Of a DNA stretch of 26,473 nt, positions 1 to 7,370 are shown in pieces; positions within the stretch are counted from its first letter, which is position 1, and every line of letters starts with the position of its first letter. Source of the DNA: JAVBLG01 sp031553655 (GTDB lineage Bacteria > Desulfobacterota > Desulfovibrionia > Desulfovibrionales > Desulfovibrionaceae). A model generated the notes under the pieces. That model was given only the letters and a program-made list of their open reading frames with translations, had not been told where the DNA came from and ran no database searches. The translations under genes were made by a program, and so were the position numbers. The DNA lies in the NCBI GenBank assembly GCA_031553655.1, contig JAVBLG010000020.1, forward strand, positions 1 through 26,473. The letters are read 5' to 3'.

Positions 1-460
1 TTGCTTTCGGTGTTTTGGGGGGGGCGCTAAAAATGGTTTTTTTGCCCTCGGGCTTTGCAATTCGGCTTTTTTTATTTGTGTTGTCACAAATGTGCCTTAT
101 CAAAAAATAAAAAACGCCTATTTTCGCTCCGGAGAACAAAAATCCATCTTTTTACTCGCCACCCCAGAGGACATTATTTAATCCGGTATTGTTTTTTTTA
201 CTACAGTCATATTTTCTACAAAATATGGAAACAGGGCGAATAAATTTGATATTAACTTCACAACCATCATCCTAGCCGCCCCCCGCTGTTTATTTTTTGC
301 TCCTTCCTACAAACAAGGTAAAAAAATTTTTACTAAAACACTTGCATGTTCTCATAAAATTTGCTAGAGATTAACTCAAGCGCTCGAGGGTGGGGAAAAT
401 ATCCGAGCGTCATCCAAAAAGAATATCTCCGCTGTAATGCGGAATAAAGGAAGGGACATC
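1..460. other. Non-coding stretch upstream of the porin gene
   Basis: I see no convincing gene here. The stretch is AT-rich with long T and A runs. A small GCCC-TC-GGGC hairpin followed by TTT at 43-54 could end a transcript entering from the left, but it is weak. The porin promoter must lie here. The best guess is TTGCAT at 342-347 with TAGAGA at 365-370 (17-base spacing), which is a poor match and is not claimed as a separate feature. The open frame at 55-243 is low-complexity and unlike a protein. Confidence 0.5.
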
Positions 461-2011
461 ATGAAGAAGATAGCTACATTACTTTTGGCGGCGGGAATGC
501 TGCTCGGCGCGGCCGGCGTGGCCAAGGCTATTGATTTTAAGGCCAAGGGCGAGTGGATTTTCGGGATGGGGGTCTCTGAAAGTTCATTCCTGGCTTCACC
601 CGGTTCACAGGGGCAGGATGTTTTTAAGGCACAGCAGCGTGTTCGCCTGCAGCTTGATGCCATTGCCAGTGAAGCGCTCTCCGGTACCATATATTTTGAA
701 ATAGGCGATCAGCGCTGGGGCAAGGGCTCCAACGGCGGCGCGCTCGGCGCTGACGGCGTACGCGTGGAAGTGAAGCGCGCTTACCTTGACTGGACCGTGC
801 CCAACACCGATCTCATGGTCCGTATGGGCATCCAGGGCGTGACCCTGCCCAACGTGGCCGGCGGTTCCGCCGTTATGGACGACGATGTGGCCGGACTCAC
901 CGCCACTTACAAGTTCAATGATATGGCCAGCGCCACCTTCACTTGGTTCCGCCCGCTTAATGACAACTACTCCAGAAATGATGATATTGCCATACCCAAT
1001 AGAAATCCCAACAATTATCTGGACAACGTGGACATGTTCGCTCTGGCCGTGCCCGTCACCCTTGACGGCGTGAAGCTGACCCCATGGGCCGCTTTCGGCA
1101 TCGTTGGCCAGAGCGCCCTTACCGATAGGGTTTTCGCCGGCGACATCGGCAACGGACAGCCCATGTCTCTGGCCTCAGGCTATACCACGCGCGATTTGAG
1201 CATGTCCATGGCCAATGGAGACAAGAGGAATTGGAGGAGCGGCGGCCGCGGCTACGGCGATCTGTTCTTTGTGGGATTGCCCATATCCATCACCGCCTTT
1301 GATCCTTTTAACATCGAAGTTGACATCAACTACGGCTACTCCACCGGTTTTGGCAAGTACGACGTAGAACACCGCGATCCCAGTGGCACCCGTTACTATG
1401 GGCGCGGCGACAGCAGCCGTGCGGGCTGGTTGATCAAGGCTTTGGCGGAATACAAGATGGATTGGGGTACCCCCGGCATTCTCGCTTGGTACGCTTCTGG
1501 CGATGACGACGATGCCAAGAACGGTTCCGAACGTATGCCCAGCATTTCGCCCTGCGGCAACTTCACCTCCTTCATGGGCGACGGCGCGGAGCGCGGCTGG
1601 TCCATCGATGGCGGCTACGACCTCAACCTGACCTATGACGGCACTTGGGGTGTGGGCCTGCAACTTAAGGATATGTCCTTTGTGGAAAACCTCAACCACA
1701 CTTTCCGCGCGGTTTACTGGGGCGGCACCAACCATCCCGGTATGATCAAGCACCTCACCGCCGGATACAACGACAATCCCTTCAATGCGGCCAGAGGCGG
1801 CTTCAGCCCCTACCTGACCACCAAGGATTATCTGGTGGAATTCAACCTCGACAGCGTGTACAAGGTGTATGAAAACCTGAACGCCATTGTTGAACTGGGT
1901 TATATCGTCAACGGCTTCGATAAGGACGCCTGGAGAAAGTCTTCCTACCAGAGTAACTTTACCAAGGCTGACGGCTACAAGGCCAACCTGATCATGCAGT
2001 ACGCCTTCTAG
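461..2011 (+). CDS. Outer-membrane porin (Desulfovibrio homotrimeric porin type)
   Basis: This is a probable beta-barrel porin for passive entry of small solutes. The 516-residue product begins with a clear Sec signal peptide: MKK, a hydrophobic core, then GVAKA before the mature IDFKAKGEW. It is rich in Gly, Asn, Asp and aromatic residues in alternating beta-strand pattern and ends in Phe (LIMQYAF), the usual C-terminal signature for outer-membrane barrel insertion. I chose the ATG at 461, not the in-frame ATG at 437, because AAGGAAGGG sits just before 461 and the signal peptide begins there. The gene stands alone and is followed at once by a strong terminator. The porin class is confident; pore selectivity cannot be read from sequence. 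Confidence 0.88.
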   Translation: MKKIATLLLAAGMLLGAAGVAKAIDFKAKGEWIFGMGVSESSFLASPGSQGQDVFKAQQRVRLQLDAIASEALSGTIYFEIGDQRWGKGSNGGALGADGVRVEVKRAYLDWTVPNTDLMVRMGIQGVTLPNVAGGSAVMDDDVAGLTATYKFNDMASATFTWFRPLNDNYSRNDDIAIPNRNPNNYLDNVDMFALAVPVTLDGVKLTPWAAFGIVGQSALTDRVFAGDIGNGQPMSLASGYTTRDLSMSMANGDKRNWRSGGRGYGDLFFVGLPISITAFDPFNIEVDINYGYSTGFGKYDVEHRDPSGTRYYGRGDSSRAGWLIKALAEYKMDWGTPGILAWYASGDDDDAKNGSERMPSISPCGNFTSFMGDGAERGWSIDGGYDLNLTYDGTWGVGLQLKDMSFVENLNHTFRAVYWGGTNHPGMIKHLTAGYNDNPFNAARGGFSPYLTTKDYLVEFNLDSVYKVYENLNAIVELGYIVNGFDKDAWRKSSYQSNFTKADGYKANLIMQYAF

Positions 2012-2035
2012 TCAAGTCTTAATAAATAGTAAATT

Positions 2036-2062
2036 AAAAAGAGGCCGCAAGGCCTCTTTTTA
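2036..2062 (+). terminator. Rho-independent terminator of the porin gene
   Basis: A perfect stem GAGGCC-GCAA-GGCCTC is flanked by five A on the left and a T run on the right, beginning 24 bases after the porin stop codon. The A and T flanks pair, so it could work in both directions, but only the porin obviously needs it. Confidence 0.9.
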
Positions 2063-2482
2063 ATTTCTGACACCCCTCCGTTTTTTCGAGAACGAAGGCT
2101 GTTTATGCCGCTTTATAGCATTTTGCTTTTGAAATTATCCATTACCTGAAACTGTTTTTTAAGAATTCAGGCTGATTGTCCCGCGCCGCCTTTCACCAGC
2201 GGCTCGGATGACGCAAGATCGACAACGCCTGCCTTTGTCCCCAAGGACGAAGGCAGGCGCCCGCATCAGTAATTGGCTTATGATTTAGTAATTAATTTAA
2301 ACTGAATAAAACTAATACCGATGCGGAATTTGGTTTTGCGTTTCCAGAATTACCTGGTTAAGCGGATATTTGTACGCTGTGCGGGTGTGCATCAATCACA
2401 ATATCACATATCGGCCGAATTTGCGCGGACATAAGGCCCTACAGAATATTTTTTTATTATATCTTTATGAGTTGCAATAATT
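2063..2482. other. Gene-free interval between porin and rhodanese
   Basis: About 420 bases with no credible reading frame. It holds a stable 15-bp hairpin at 2226-2259 (listed separately). Around 2111-2136 lies a sequence resembling a palindromic repeat near 18563-18595 (TAGCATTTTGC then TTTGAAATTA). I found no clear terminator for the leftward operon that ends at 2483. Confidence 0.5.
2226..2259. repeat. Stable 15-bp hairpin, function unknown
   Basis: Arms CGCCTGCCTTTGTCC (2226-2240) and GGACGAAGGCAGGCG (2245-2259) pair over 15 positions with one G-T wobble around a CCAA loop. No T run follows on either strand, so it does not look like an intrinsic terminator. It could be a REP-like palindrome or an RNA 3' end stabiliser. 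Confidence 0.6.
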
Positions 2483-2926
2483 TTATTGGTTGGGCTTAAT
2501 CACAACGTCCCCGCCCGGCAGATACTGTATGGCGGCGTCAAGAAAGAAGGTCTTGTCGGCTATTTCCGGGCGCTTGTCCTTGACCATGTAATAAGCCATT
2601 CCGGCGCGCTTGCCCGCGGCGCACATGAAAACAATGGTTTTGTCCTTGTGGAAGTTCTTCAACTCGCCTTCCAGAGAGGTGGCAATGGGAATGTTGGTGG
2701 CTTCAGGCAGGTGCCCCATGGCAAATTCCCCAAGGGTGCGCACATCTATGACCACTATTTGCTTGCTTTGAGCGTCGGCCAGGAATTTGCTCACATCGTA
2801 GGCGCCTTCTTTGGCTTTAGCAGGTACTGCTCCTTCAATACTCGTCCTGGCAAATGCCAGCGAACTCATAATCAGTACCGCTGCCAGAATTAGAGCGAAT
2901 CCTTTCAGCATCTTTCCAGTGTTCAT
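2483..2926 (-). CDS. Exported single-domain rhodanese (sulfurtransferase)
   Basis: A periplasmic rhodanese that would carry or transfer sulfane sulfur. The 147-residue product has a Sec signal peptide (MNTGKMLKGF, hydrophobic stretch to about residue 25, LAFA cleavage site) and one rhodanese domain at about 40-140. The domain shows the VIDVR motif near 59-63 and the active-site loop CAAGKR with Cys102 and Arg107. The ATG at 2926 is chosen because GGAGAC lies upstream and the signal peptide starts there; a longer frame would run into the neighbouring gene. It is last in the leftward cluster with the Phs-like molybdoenzyme, 55 bases after the cytochrome b subunit. By inference it handles the sulfur product or substrate of that enzyme, such as thiosulfate or polysulfide. 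Confidence 0.85.
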   Translation of the reverse strand: MNTGKMLKGFALILAAVLIMSSLAFARTSIEGAVPAKAKEGAYDVSKFLADAQSKQIVVIDVRTLGEFAMGHLPEATNIPIATSLEGELKNFHKDKTIVFMCAAGKRAGMAYYMVKDKRPEIADKTFFLDAAIQYLPGGDVVIKPNQ

Positions 2927-2981
2927 GCCAGTCTCCTTATCAGATGGTTTTTGAGAATATTTAGAGCATGTTGCTTCGGCT

Positions 2982-3656
2982 TCAATCCGTCCACAGCCCA
3001 TGATGGCGTACGGCATATTCCTCAGTCACGGAACCGTTAAACATAGATTTCAATCCGGGGCGTTCCTCGGGCACAGCCAGAGTCATATACAAATGCGCCA
3101 GCAGCCCGCAAAATACCAGGCCGCAGGCCAGATAATGCGCGGTTACGCACCAGCCGGAAAGTTCCGTAGAGCCGATGCCCACGGCCATGATCACCCCGGT
3201 GGCGGCCAGAACAACGCCTCCGACTACGCTGAGCATGCCGAAGACCTTCTGCCCCATATTGTAGAAACCCTGCGGCGGCAGATTAGTGTTCACTCCGGTT
3301 TGCGCGGCCAGTTTTTTACCCAGCAGCAAGATCAACGGCTTGCGCCTTAGCCAGAGCAAGTCACCGGGACGCGTGGAAAAAATTTCGCGTAAAAAGAATA
3401 AGACATTTTTGCTGTTGGTCAGAACATATAAGGCAAAAGCGCCCAGCCATATAAAGCCCAGAATAATGTGCAGTCGCAACAGGTTGCCTGCGCCGCCCGC
3501 AAGCTCACGCATGAATCGCGGGTATTCCAGACCAAAGGGGGCCAGATTTTGATTTTGCAGCAAGGCCGCGCCGGTAAAGAACAAAGTGAGCCAAAGCAGG
3601 GCATTGCTCCAGTGCATGCAGCGATCGGCTATGCTGTGGCGTATACGTTCATTCAT
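2982..3656 (-). CDS. Di-haem cytochrome b membrane subunit (PhsC/FdnI-like)
   Basis: This is the integral membrane quinol-oxidising subunit of the molybdoenzyme complex. The 224-residue product is strongly hydrophobic, with about four or five membrane segments. It has four well-placed histidines in the pattern of FdnI/PhsC-type cytochromes b: MHW (His15), RLH (His63), TAHY and LAHLYM near the C-terminus. These are the expected ligands of two b haems. The ATG at 3656 follows a GGAGGC ribosome site, and the start overlaps the last 8 bases of the preceding iron-sulfur gene, so translation is probably coupled. It is not an NrfD-type subunit, which separates this complex from classical PsrABC and brings it closer to Salmonella PhsABC. 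Confidence 0.85.
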   Translation of the reverse strand: MNERIRHSIADRCMHWSNALLWLTLFFTGAALLQNQNLAPFGLEYPRFMRELAGGAGNLLRLHIILGFIWLGAFALYVLTNSKNVLFFLREIFSTRPGDLLWLRRKPLILLLGKKLAAQTGVNTNLPPQGFYNMGQKVFGMLSVVGGVVLAATGVIMAVGIGSTELSGWCVTAHYLACGLVFCGLLAHLYMTLAVPEERPGLKSMFNGSVTEEYAVRHHGLWTD

Positions 3657-4467
3657 GGCCGCCTCCGAGCTTCGATTTTTCCTGATTTTTCGTCGCATCC
3701 GGGTGGGACTCGCTTGCGACGCCGTTTTTCAATTGCTCGGGTGCGGTGTCGTCCGACGCTTTTTCATTTTTGTCCGGCATGATTATCCCACGCGTCAGAG
3801 CGGCCAGCAGACCTATTCCGGCCAGACCAACCAAGCCGTTTACGGCCGGACCGGCCCAATCCGTCAGAAAACGCATGGACACCGGAACTTCCGGATTGCG
3901 CGGCCAGTTCATCGGAGCGGTTTCTTTTACGTAATACATGGCCGGGCGGGTTTCCACTCCGGGATATTCCAGACTCACACTGTAGTTTTTGGCCAACCGA
4001 CGCGCAGCTTCGCTGCCCGGGTCGTCAAGGTCGCCGAAAACTCGCGCTCTGGTGGGGCATGTGCCCACGCAGGCCGGATCCAGCCCTTGGGCGCGGCGTG
4101 AAGCGCAATAGTCACATTTATCGGCCACGCGGCGCTTTTCATGAATATAGCGCGCCCCGTAGGGACAGGACGGCATGCAGTTGCCGCAGCCTATGCACAA
4201 TTTCTCGTCAATCACCACCTCGCCAGTATCCTGACGGCGATATGTGGCCCCCGAAGGACAGGCCTCAACACAGGTGGGATTTTGGCAATGCATGCAGGCT
4301 CCAGGCTGAAAATGCCCTCCAGGGCGAGCAGCTGTATAATCGGGCAGTTTTACCTTCACCCAGTTGCGATGCTGTCCGGCAGGCACGCTGTTGGCTGTGG
4401 AACACGAAACCATGCAGGCCTTGCAGTCTATGCAGCGCGAAGAGTCTATTACCATGGCGAGTTTCAT
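3649..4467 (-). CDS. Iron-sulfur electron-transfer subunit, four [4Fe-4S] (PhsB/PsrB-like)
   Basis: Transfers electrons between the cytochrome b and the molybdopterin subunit. The 272-residue protein has exactly sixteen cluster cysteines in four groups: 12/15/18/22, 58/61/66/70, 91/94/97/101 and 118/121/133/137. This is the DMSO-reductase-family B-subunit arrangement. A single hydrophobic segment at about 206-228 is likely a membrane anchor and is followed by a charged tail. It has no signal peptide of its own, so by family precedent it is exported together with the Tat-dependent catalytic subunit. The start at 4467 overlaps the stop of the catalytic gene by 4 bases (ATGA type), a sign of tight coupling. 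Function is confident; the electron acceptor depends on the catalytic subunit. Confidence 0.92.
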   Translation of the reverse strand: MKLAMVIDSSRCIDCKACMVSCSTANSVPAGQHRNWVKVKLPDYTAARPGGHFQPGACMHCQNPTCVEACPSGATYRRQDTGEVVIDEKLCIGCGNCMPSCPYGARYIHEKRRVADKCDYCASRRAQGLDPACVGTCPTRARVFGDLDDPGSEAARRLAKNYSVSLEYPGVETRPAMYYVKETAPMNWPRNPEVPVSMRFLTDWAGPAVNGLVGLAGIGLLAALTRGIIMPDKNEKASDDTAPEQLKNGVASESHPDATKNQEKSKLGGGHE

Positions 4468-6665
4468 GCCTTGCCCACCTTTTTTACGGTCACAAAGGTT
4501 TCATGATGGGCCGCGTTGCCCGAAATGCTGTCCATGGCGTCTTCCATAAGGGCCGCGATACATGCGCCGTTTTTGTAAGTCAACGACATTTGTGGTGAAA
4601 GTGTGCCAAAACCTGTAAGCATATGCACGCAGCCCCGCTCAATGCCCGGATCGAGCCTGGCCCGCAGCCGAGCTTTACCCGCAATGCTTGAAACCTCAAC
4701 CATATCGTCGTCTTTTATGCCCAGTTCCTCGGCTGCCAGCGGATTGATATCCAGAGTATTGGTGGGCACATAGACAGCCAGAATGGCGTTGTTCTGCGAA
4801 GAAGCCTGCGTGGTGAGCGCGGTACGTCCGGCTATGAGACGAAAGCCCTCGCCCTGCTTCGGCCTTTTGTATTCCGGCAGGGGGGCTTGGCCACGTTTTT
4901 CATACAGCCCGCTCCAGATGTCTATTTTTTTACTGGAAGTTTTATAACGTGATTTGCCTTCGTACAATCCATAAACCGGAACATTTGGAATATACACGCC
5001 TTTTTCTTCGAGATCGCGTTGTGCCGCTTCCGCGTTCGGCCCCAGGCTCTTAACTTGGGCGGCGCGGAAATCGTCCACACTGAAATTGAAATGTTCTTCA
5101 AGCCCCATGCGTTGGGACAAACTCTTGAAAATATCAAACGGATTGCGCGTGTCATAAAGCGGGGCCACCACCGGTTTGCGCCATACCAGGCAGGGACCGG
5201 CCGGACCTCCGGCAAGAACCTGGCAAGGGTCGTCGCGTTCCATATAAGTATGCGCGGGCAGCACCAGATCACTCATGAAAGCGGTGTCGCTCATGAGAAT
5301 ATCCACAGTGGCGATAAATTCCATTTTGTCGATCATGGCCAGGGTTTTTGCCTGGTCCGGTGCTGTTTGCATGGGGTTGGTCTTGAAAACAAACCAGCCC
5401 GCCGTCGGGTAGGGTTTGCCCGAAATTACCCCGTCGCGCAGGGGCTCAAAAGAGGCTTCTTCTTTGAACGGCAGGGGAATGCGGCTTTCATCAAGACGTT
5501 TGGCCGGGTTGTCGTCGTACCAGGTAGACTTCAACGGTATGCCCCGCACCCTGAAGGGCGAGGGAACCATAAGCCCACCCTGACAGTCGAAATTGCCGAG
5601 CAAGGCGTTAAGAATGGCCCAACCCCGACGAATTTGTGTGGAGTCGGCATAGTCTGAAGTGCGCCGCCCCGGATAAACCAGCGCCCTCGGCGCGGCCGCG
5701 GCCATTTCCCTGGCCACAGCCACTATGCGTTCGGCCGAGAGCCCGGTTTCTTCCTCAGCCCAGGCCGGGGTGCGATCGGCCACATGGACAGCCAACCGAT
5801 CCAGGCCAAAAGTATGCTCATCCACCCAGGCCGCATTGTAGAGTTTCTCGGTGATTATCACATGAATCAGAGCCAACCCCAGAGCAAGATCGGTTCCGGC
5901 CCTGATTTGCAGCCAGTCTGTGGCCAGAGCCGCCGTTTTGGTGCAGCGGGGGTCCACCACGCAGAGCTTGCCGCCCTCCTGAAGCATTTCCATAAGATCG
6001 GAAGTGTCGGGCGTAACCAGAGACTCAAAGCGGTTTGAACCGGGCATCAGCACGTAACGGGCATGGCGCAGGTCGGGCATGGGAATTTCGCCAAAGGTGT
6101 CCAGATAGGCCCGATGTGTGCTGAAAAGGCACAAAGATTCCTGTGTGGTCACATTGTGCGAGCCAAAGGCGGCAGCGAAACGATTGGCGAATGTGGTTTG
6201 CATGTCCGAGCCGAAGCTGAACACAACCCCACAACGAGTATAGCGTTTGGCTATGTCCAAAAACTTTTCCGCCGCCAGATCCAGAGCGTAATTCCAGGAC
6301 ACTGGCTTCCATTTGCCCTCGCCGCGTTTGCCAACGCGCAAAAGAGGCTCACGCAGTCTGTCGCGGTCGTAAAGCTGACCCATGCCCGCCGCGCCACGGC
6401 CGCAGAGCATGCCCCGCGACTTGGTGAAATCAGGGTTGGGATCGAGTTTGACCACCCGCCCGCCGCGCAGACGTGCTATGGCCCCACAGCGGTTGAAACA
6501 CATGTCGCAGGTGGTGAAAGCGGAGGATTCGTACTCAAAGTTGTCGAGTTCTCCGCCAGCCAGAGCGGTCGATAAGGGGGCGACCGCCCCGGCACAAGCT
6601 GCTCCCAAAACGGCGGACCCTGATTTTAAAAAGAAACGGCGGCTGATATTGTTGTCAAAAGGCAT
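4464..6665 (-). CDS. Molybdopterin oxidoreductase, thiosulfate/polysulfide reductase-like catalytic subunit
   Basis: The catalytic subunit of a periplasmic DMSO-reductase-family enzyme, 733 residues. It opens with a Tat signal (SRRFFLK at 8-14, then a mild hydrophobic stretch to about residue 36). The [4Fe-4S] motif is Cys53-x2-Cys56-x3-Cys60-x27-Cys88. Cys179 in ESLCLFSTHRAY lies where PhsA/PsrA enzymes place their molybdenum-ligating Cys. The length matches PhsA/PsrA (about 740-760) and is too short for TtrA or ArrA. A GAGG site precedes the ATG at 6665. Downstream partners are B and cytochrome b subunits and a rhodanese, which supports a sulfur substrate. From family knowledge it would reduce thiosulfate or polysulfide; arsenate or another oxyanion is not excluded. 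I leave the symbol blank because the substrate is inferred. Confidence 0.85.
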   Translation of the reverse strand: MPFDNNISRRFFLKSGSAVLGAACAGAVAPLSTALAGGELDNFEYESSAFTTCDMCFNRCGAIARLRGGRVVKLDPNPDFTKSRGMLCGRGAAGMGQLYDRDRLREPLLRVGKRGEGKWKPVSWNYALDLAAEKFLDIAKRYTRCGVVFSFGSDMQTTFANRFAAAFGSHNVTTQESLCLFSTHRAYLDTFGEIPMPDLRHARYVLMPGSNRFESLVTPDTSDLMEMLQEGGKLCVVDPRCTKTAALATDWLQIRAGTDLALGLALIHVIITEKLYNAAWVDEHTFGLDRLAVHVADRTPAWAEEETGLSAERIVAVAREMAAAAPRALVYPGRRTSDYADSTQIRRGWAILNALLGNFDCQGGLMVPSPFRVRGIPLKSTWYDDNPAKRLDESRIPLPFKEEASFEPLRDGVISGKPYPTAGWFVFKTNPMQTAPDQAKTLAMIDKMEFIATVDILMSDTAFMSDLVLPAHTYMERDDPCQVLAGGPAGPCLVWRKPVVAPLYDTRNPFDIFKSLSQRMGLEEHFNFSVDDFRAAQVKSLGPNAEAAQRDLEEKGVYIPNVPVYGLYEGKSRYKTSSKKIDIWSGLYEKRGQAPLPEYKRPKQGEGFRLIAGRTALTTQASSQNNAILAVYVPTNTLDINPLAAEELGIKDDDMVEVSSIAGKARLRARLDPGIERGCVHMLTGFGTLSPQMSLTYKNGACIAALMEDAMDSISGNAAHHETFVTVKKVGKA

Positions 6666-6770
6666 GTAAACCTCATACTTGCACGATTATCGAAGGAAGA
6701 GGGGATCCCAATGTAATCAAATGAATGCCTCCGAGCCCCCAACCCCCTTTACCAAAAACTTTCTTATATA

Positions 6771-6785
6771 GGGCCGACCTGGCCC
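6771..6785. other. Small hairpin between the cytochrome and molybdoenzyme genes
   Basis: GGGCC-GACCT-GGCCC forms a perfect 5-bp stem 12 bases after the cytochrome c stop codon. No T run follows directly. It may slow transcription or protect the end of the cytochrome message, giving more cytochrome than the large subunits. The rest of the 132-base interval shows only the ribosome site for the molybdoenzyme gene. Confidence 0.4.
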
Positions 6786-6797
6786 CGTAACTCAGCT

Positions 6798-7139
6798 TCA
6801 CTTCGTGGGGTTGGGCGAGTCCTTGGCTCCCCCATGCAGATAGCTGAAAATATCATTAAGATCGTCTGCCGAAACTTTTTCACCGAATTTGGCGGCGCAA
6901 GGCAATTTGGCCAAATTTTCGGCAAAGGCCTTCCATTCGTCATATGTTTTATCCATAGGGCTCAGCTCCGTGGCCCCGCTGCCGTCGTGACAGCTCTCGC
7001 GGCAATTTTTTTGGTAAAGATACTGGCCTTTACGCTCATTGCCTTCAAAATTGATTTTCACTTCGGCAAGGTCGGCCGCAAAAGCCAAACCAGCCAGCAA
7101 AGGAGCGGTCGCCAGGCCGCATATGAGGGAAAAACGCAT
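6798..7139 (-). CDS. Small periplasmic monohaem c-type cytochrome with a CX3CH motif
   Basis: A likely electron carrier of 113 residues. It has a Sec signal peptide (MRFSLIC, hydrophobic to LAFA near residue 21) and one haem-binding motif, Cys46-Arg-Glu-Ser-Cys50-His51. This has three residues between the cysteines instead of the usual two; I checked the codons TGC CGC GAG AGC TGT CAC. Met62 is a possible distal ligand, and Cys81 is an extra cysteine. The C-terminal DDLNDIFSYLHGG resembles the terminal helix of class I cytochromes c. The ATG at 7139 is preceded by AGGAG at proper distance; the open frame extending to 7400 lacks support. It is first in the leftward operon and lies under a sigma-54 promoter. 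By inference it feeds or drains the molybdoenzyme. Confidence 0.8.
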   Translation of the reverse strand: MRFSLICGLATAPLLAGLAFAADLAEVKINFEGNERKGQYLYQKNCRESCHDGSGATELSPMDKTYDEWKAFAENLAKLPCAAKFGEKVSADDLNDIFSYLHGGAKDSPNPTK

Positions 7140-7192
7140 CGCAGGCTCCTGTATCGCTAAAAAAATAGCGCGAAATTCTTTTTGCGAATATA

Positions 7193-7208
7193 TGCACAAG
7201 CAATGCCA
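7193..7208 (-). promoter_or_regulatory. Sigma-54 promoter for the cytochrome-molybdoenzyme operon
   Basis: On the minus strand the sequence reads TGGCATTGCTTGTGCA, with the conserved GG and GC exactly 10 bases apart (plus-strand 7206-7207 and 7194-7195), the -24/-12 hallmark. It differs from the TGGCAC-N5-TTGCA consensus at two bases. Transcription would start near 7182, giving a leader of about 43 bases before the cytochrome ATG. The divergent neighbour encodes a sigma-54 activator, which makes the call more credible. Confidence 0.65.
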
Positions 7209-7274
7209 GCACATAATATATTGATATAAAATGATTATGCGGTATGTTAATTTTTTGTTAATTAGTATTTCCCT

Positions 7275-7316
7275 ACAGGTGTAGCCATTATTGGCTACAG
7301 TTGTCGCTACACCTGT
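7275..7316. promoter_or_regulatory. Nested inverted repeats, probable enhancer (UAS) for the sigma-54 activator
   Basis: Two interlocked perfect inverted repeats are present. The outer pair is ACAGGTGTAGC (7275-7285) with GCTACACCTGT (7306-7316). The inner pair is TGTAGCCA (7280-7287) with TGGCTACA (7292-7299). The left half-site is shared by both. They lie roughly 70-110 bases upstream of the -12 element of the sigma-54 promoter at 7193-7208, a normal enhancer distance, and 55-96 bases upstream of the activator gene, where they could also allow autoregulation. Confidence 0.7.
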
Positions 7317-7370
7317 GGCGCGTACGAATATGCAGAGAGCAACGACCCGCGTATACACGGTGAGGGAATC

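Noticed and set aside
55..243. 62-residue open frame near the left end
   Set aside because: Low-complexity composition (Phe, Tyr, His, Lys), no ribosome site and AT-rich flanks. It looks like chance reading of non-coding DNA.
4464..6665. Tetrathionate reductase TtrA or arsenate reductase ArrA
   Set aside because: The protein is shorter than those families, the membrane partner is a di-haem cytochrome b not a TtrC/NrfD type, and a rhodanese is linked. Not fully excluded without a phylogeny.
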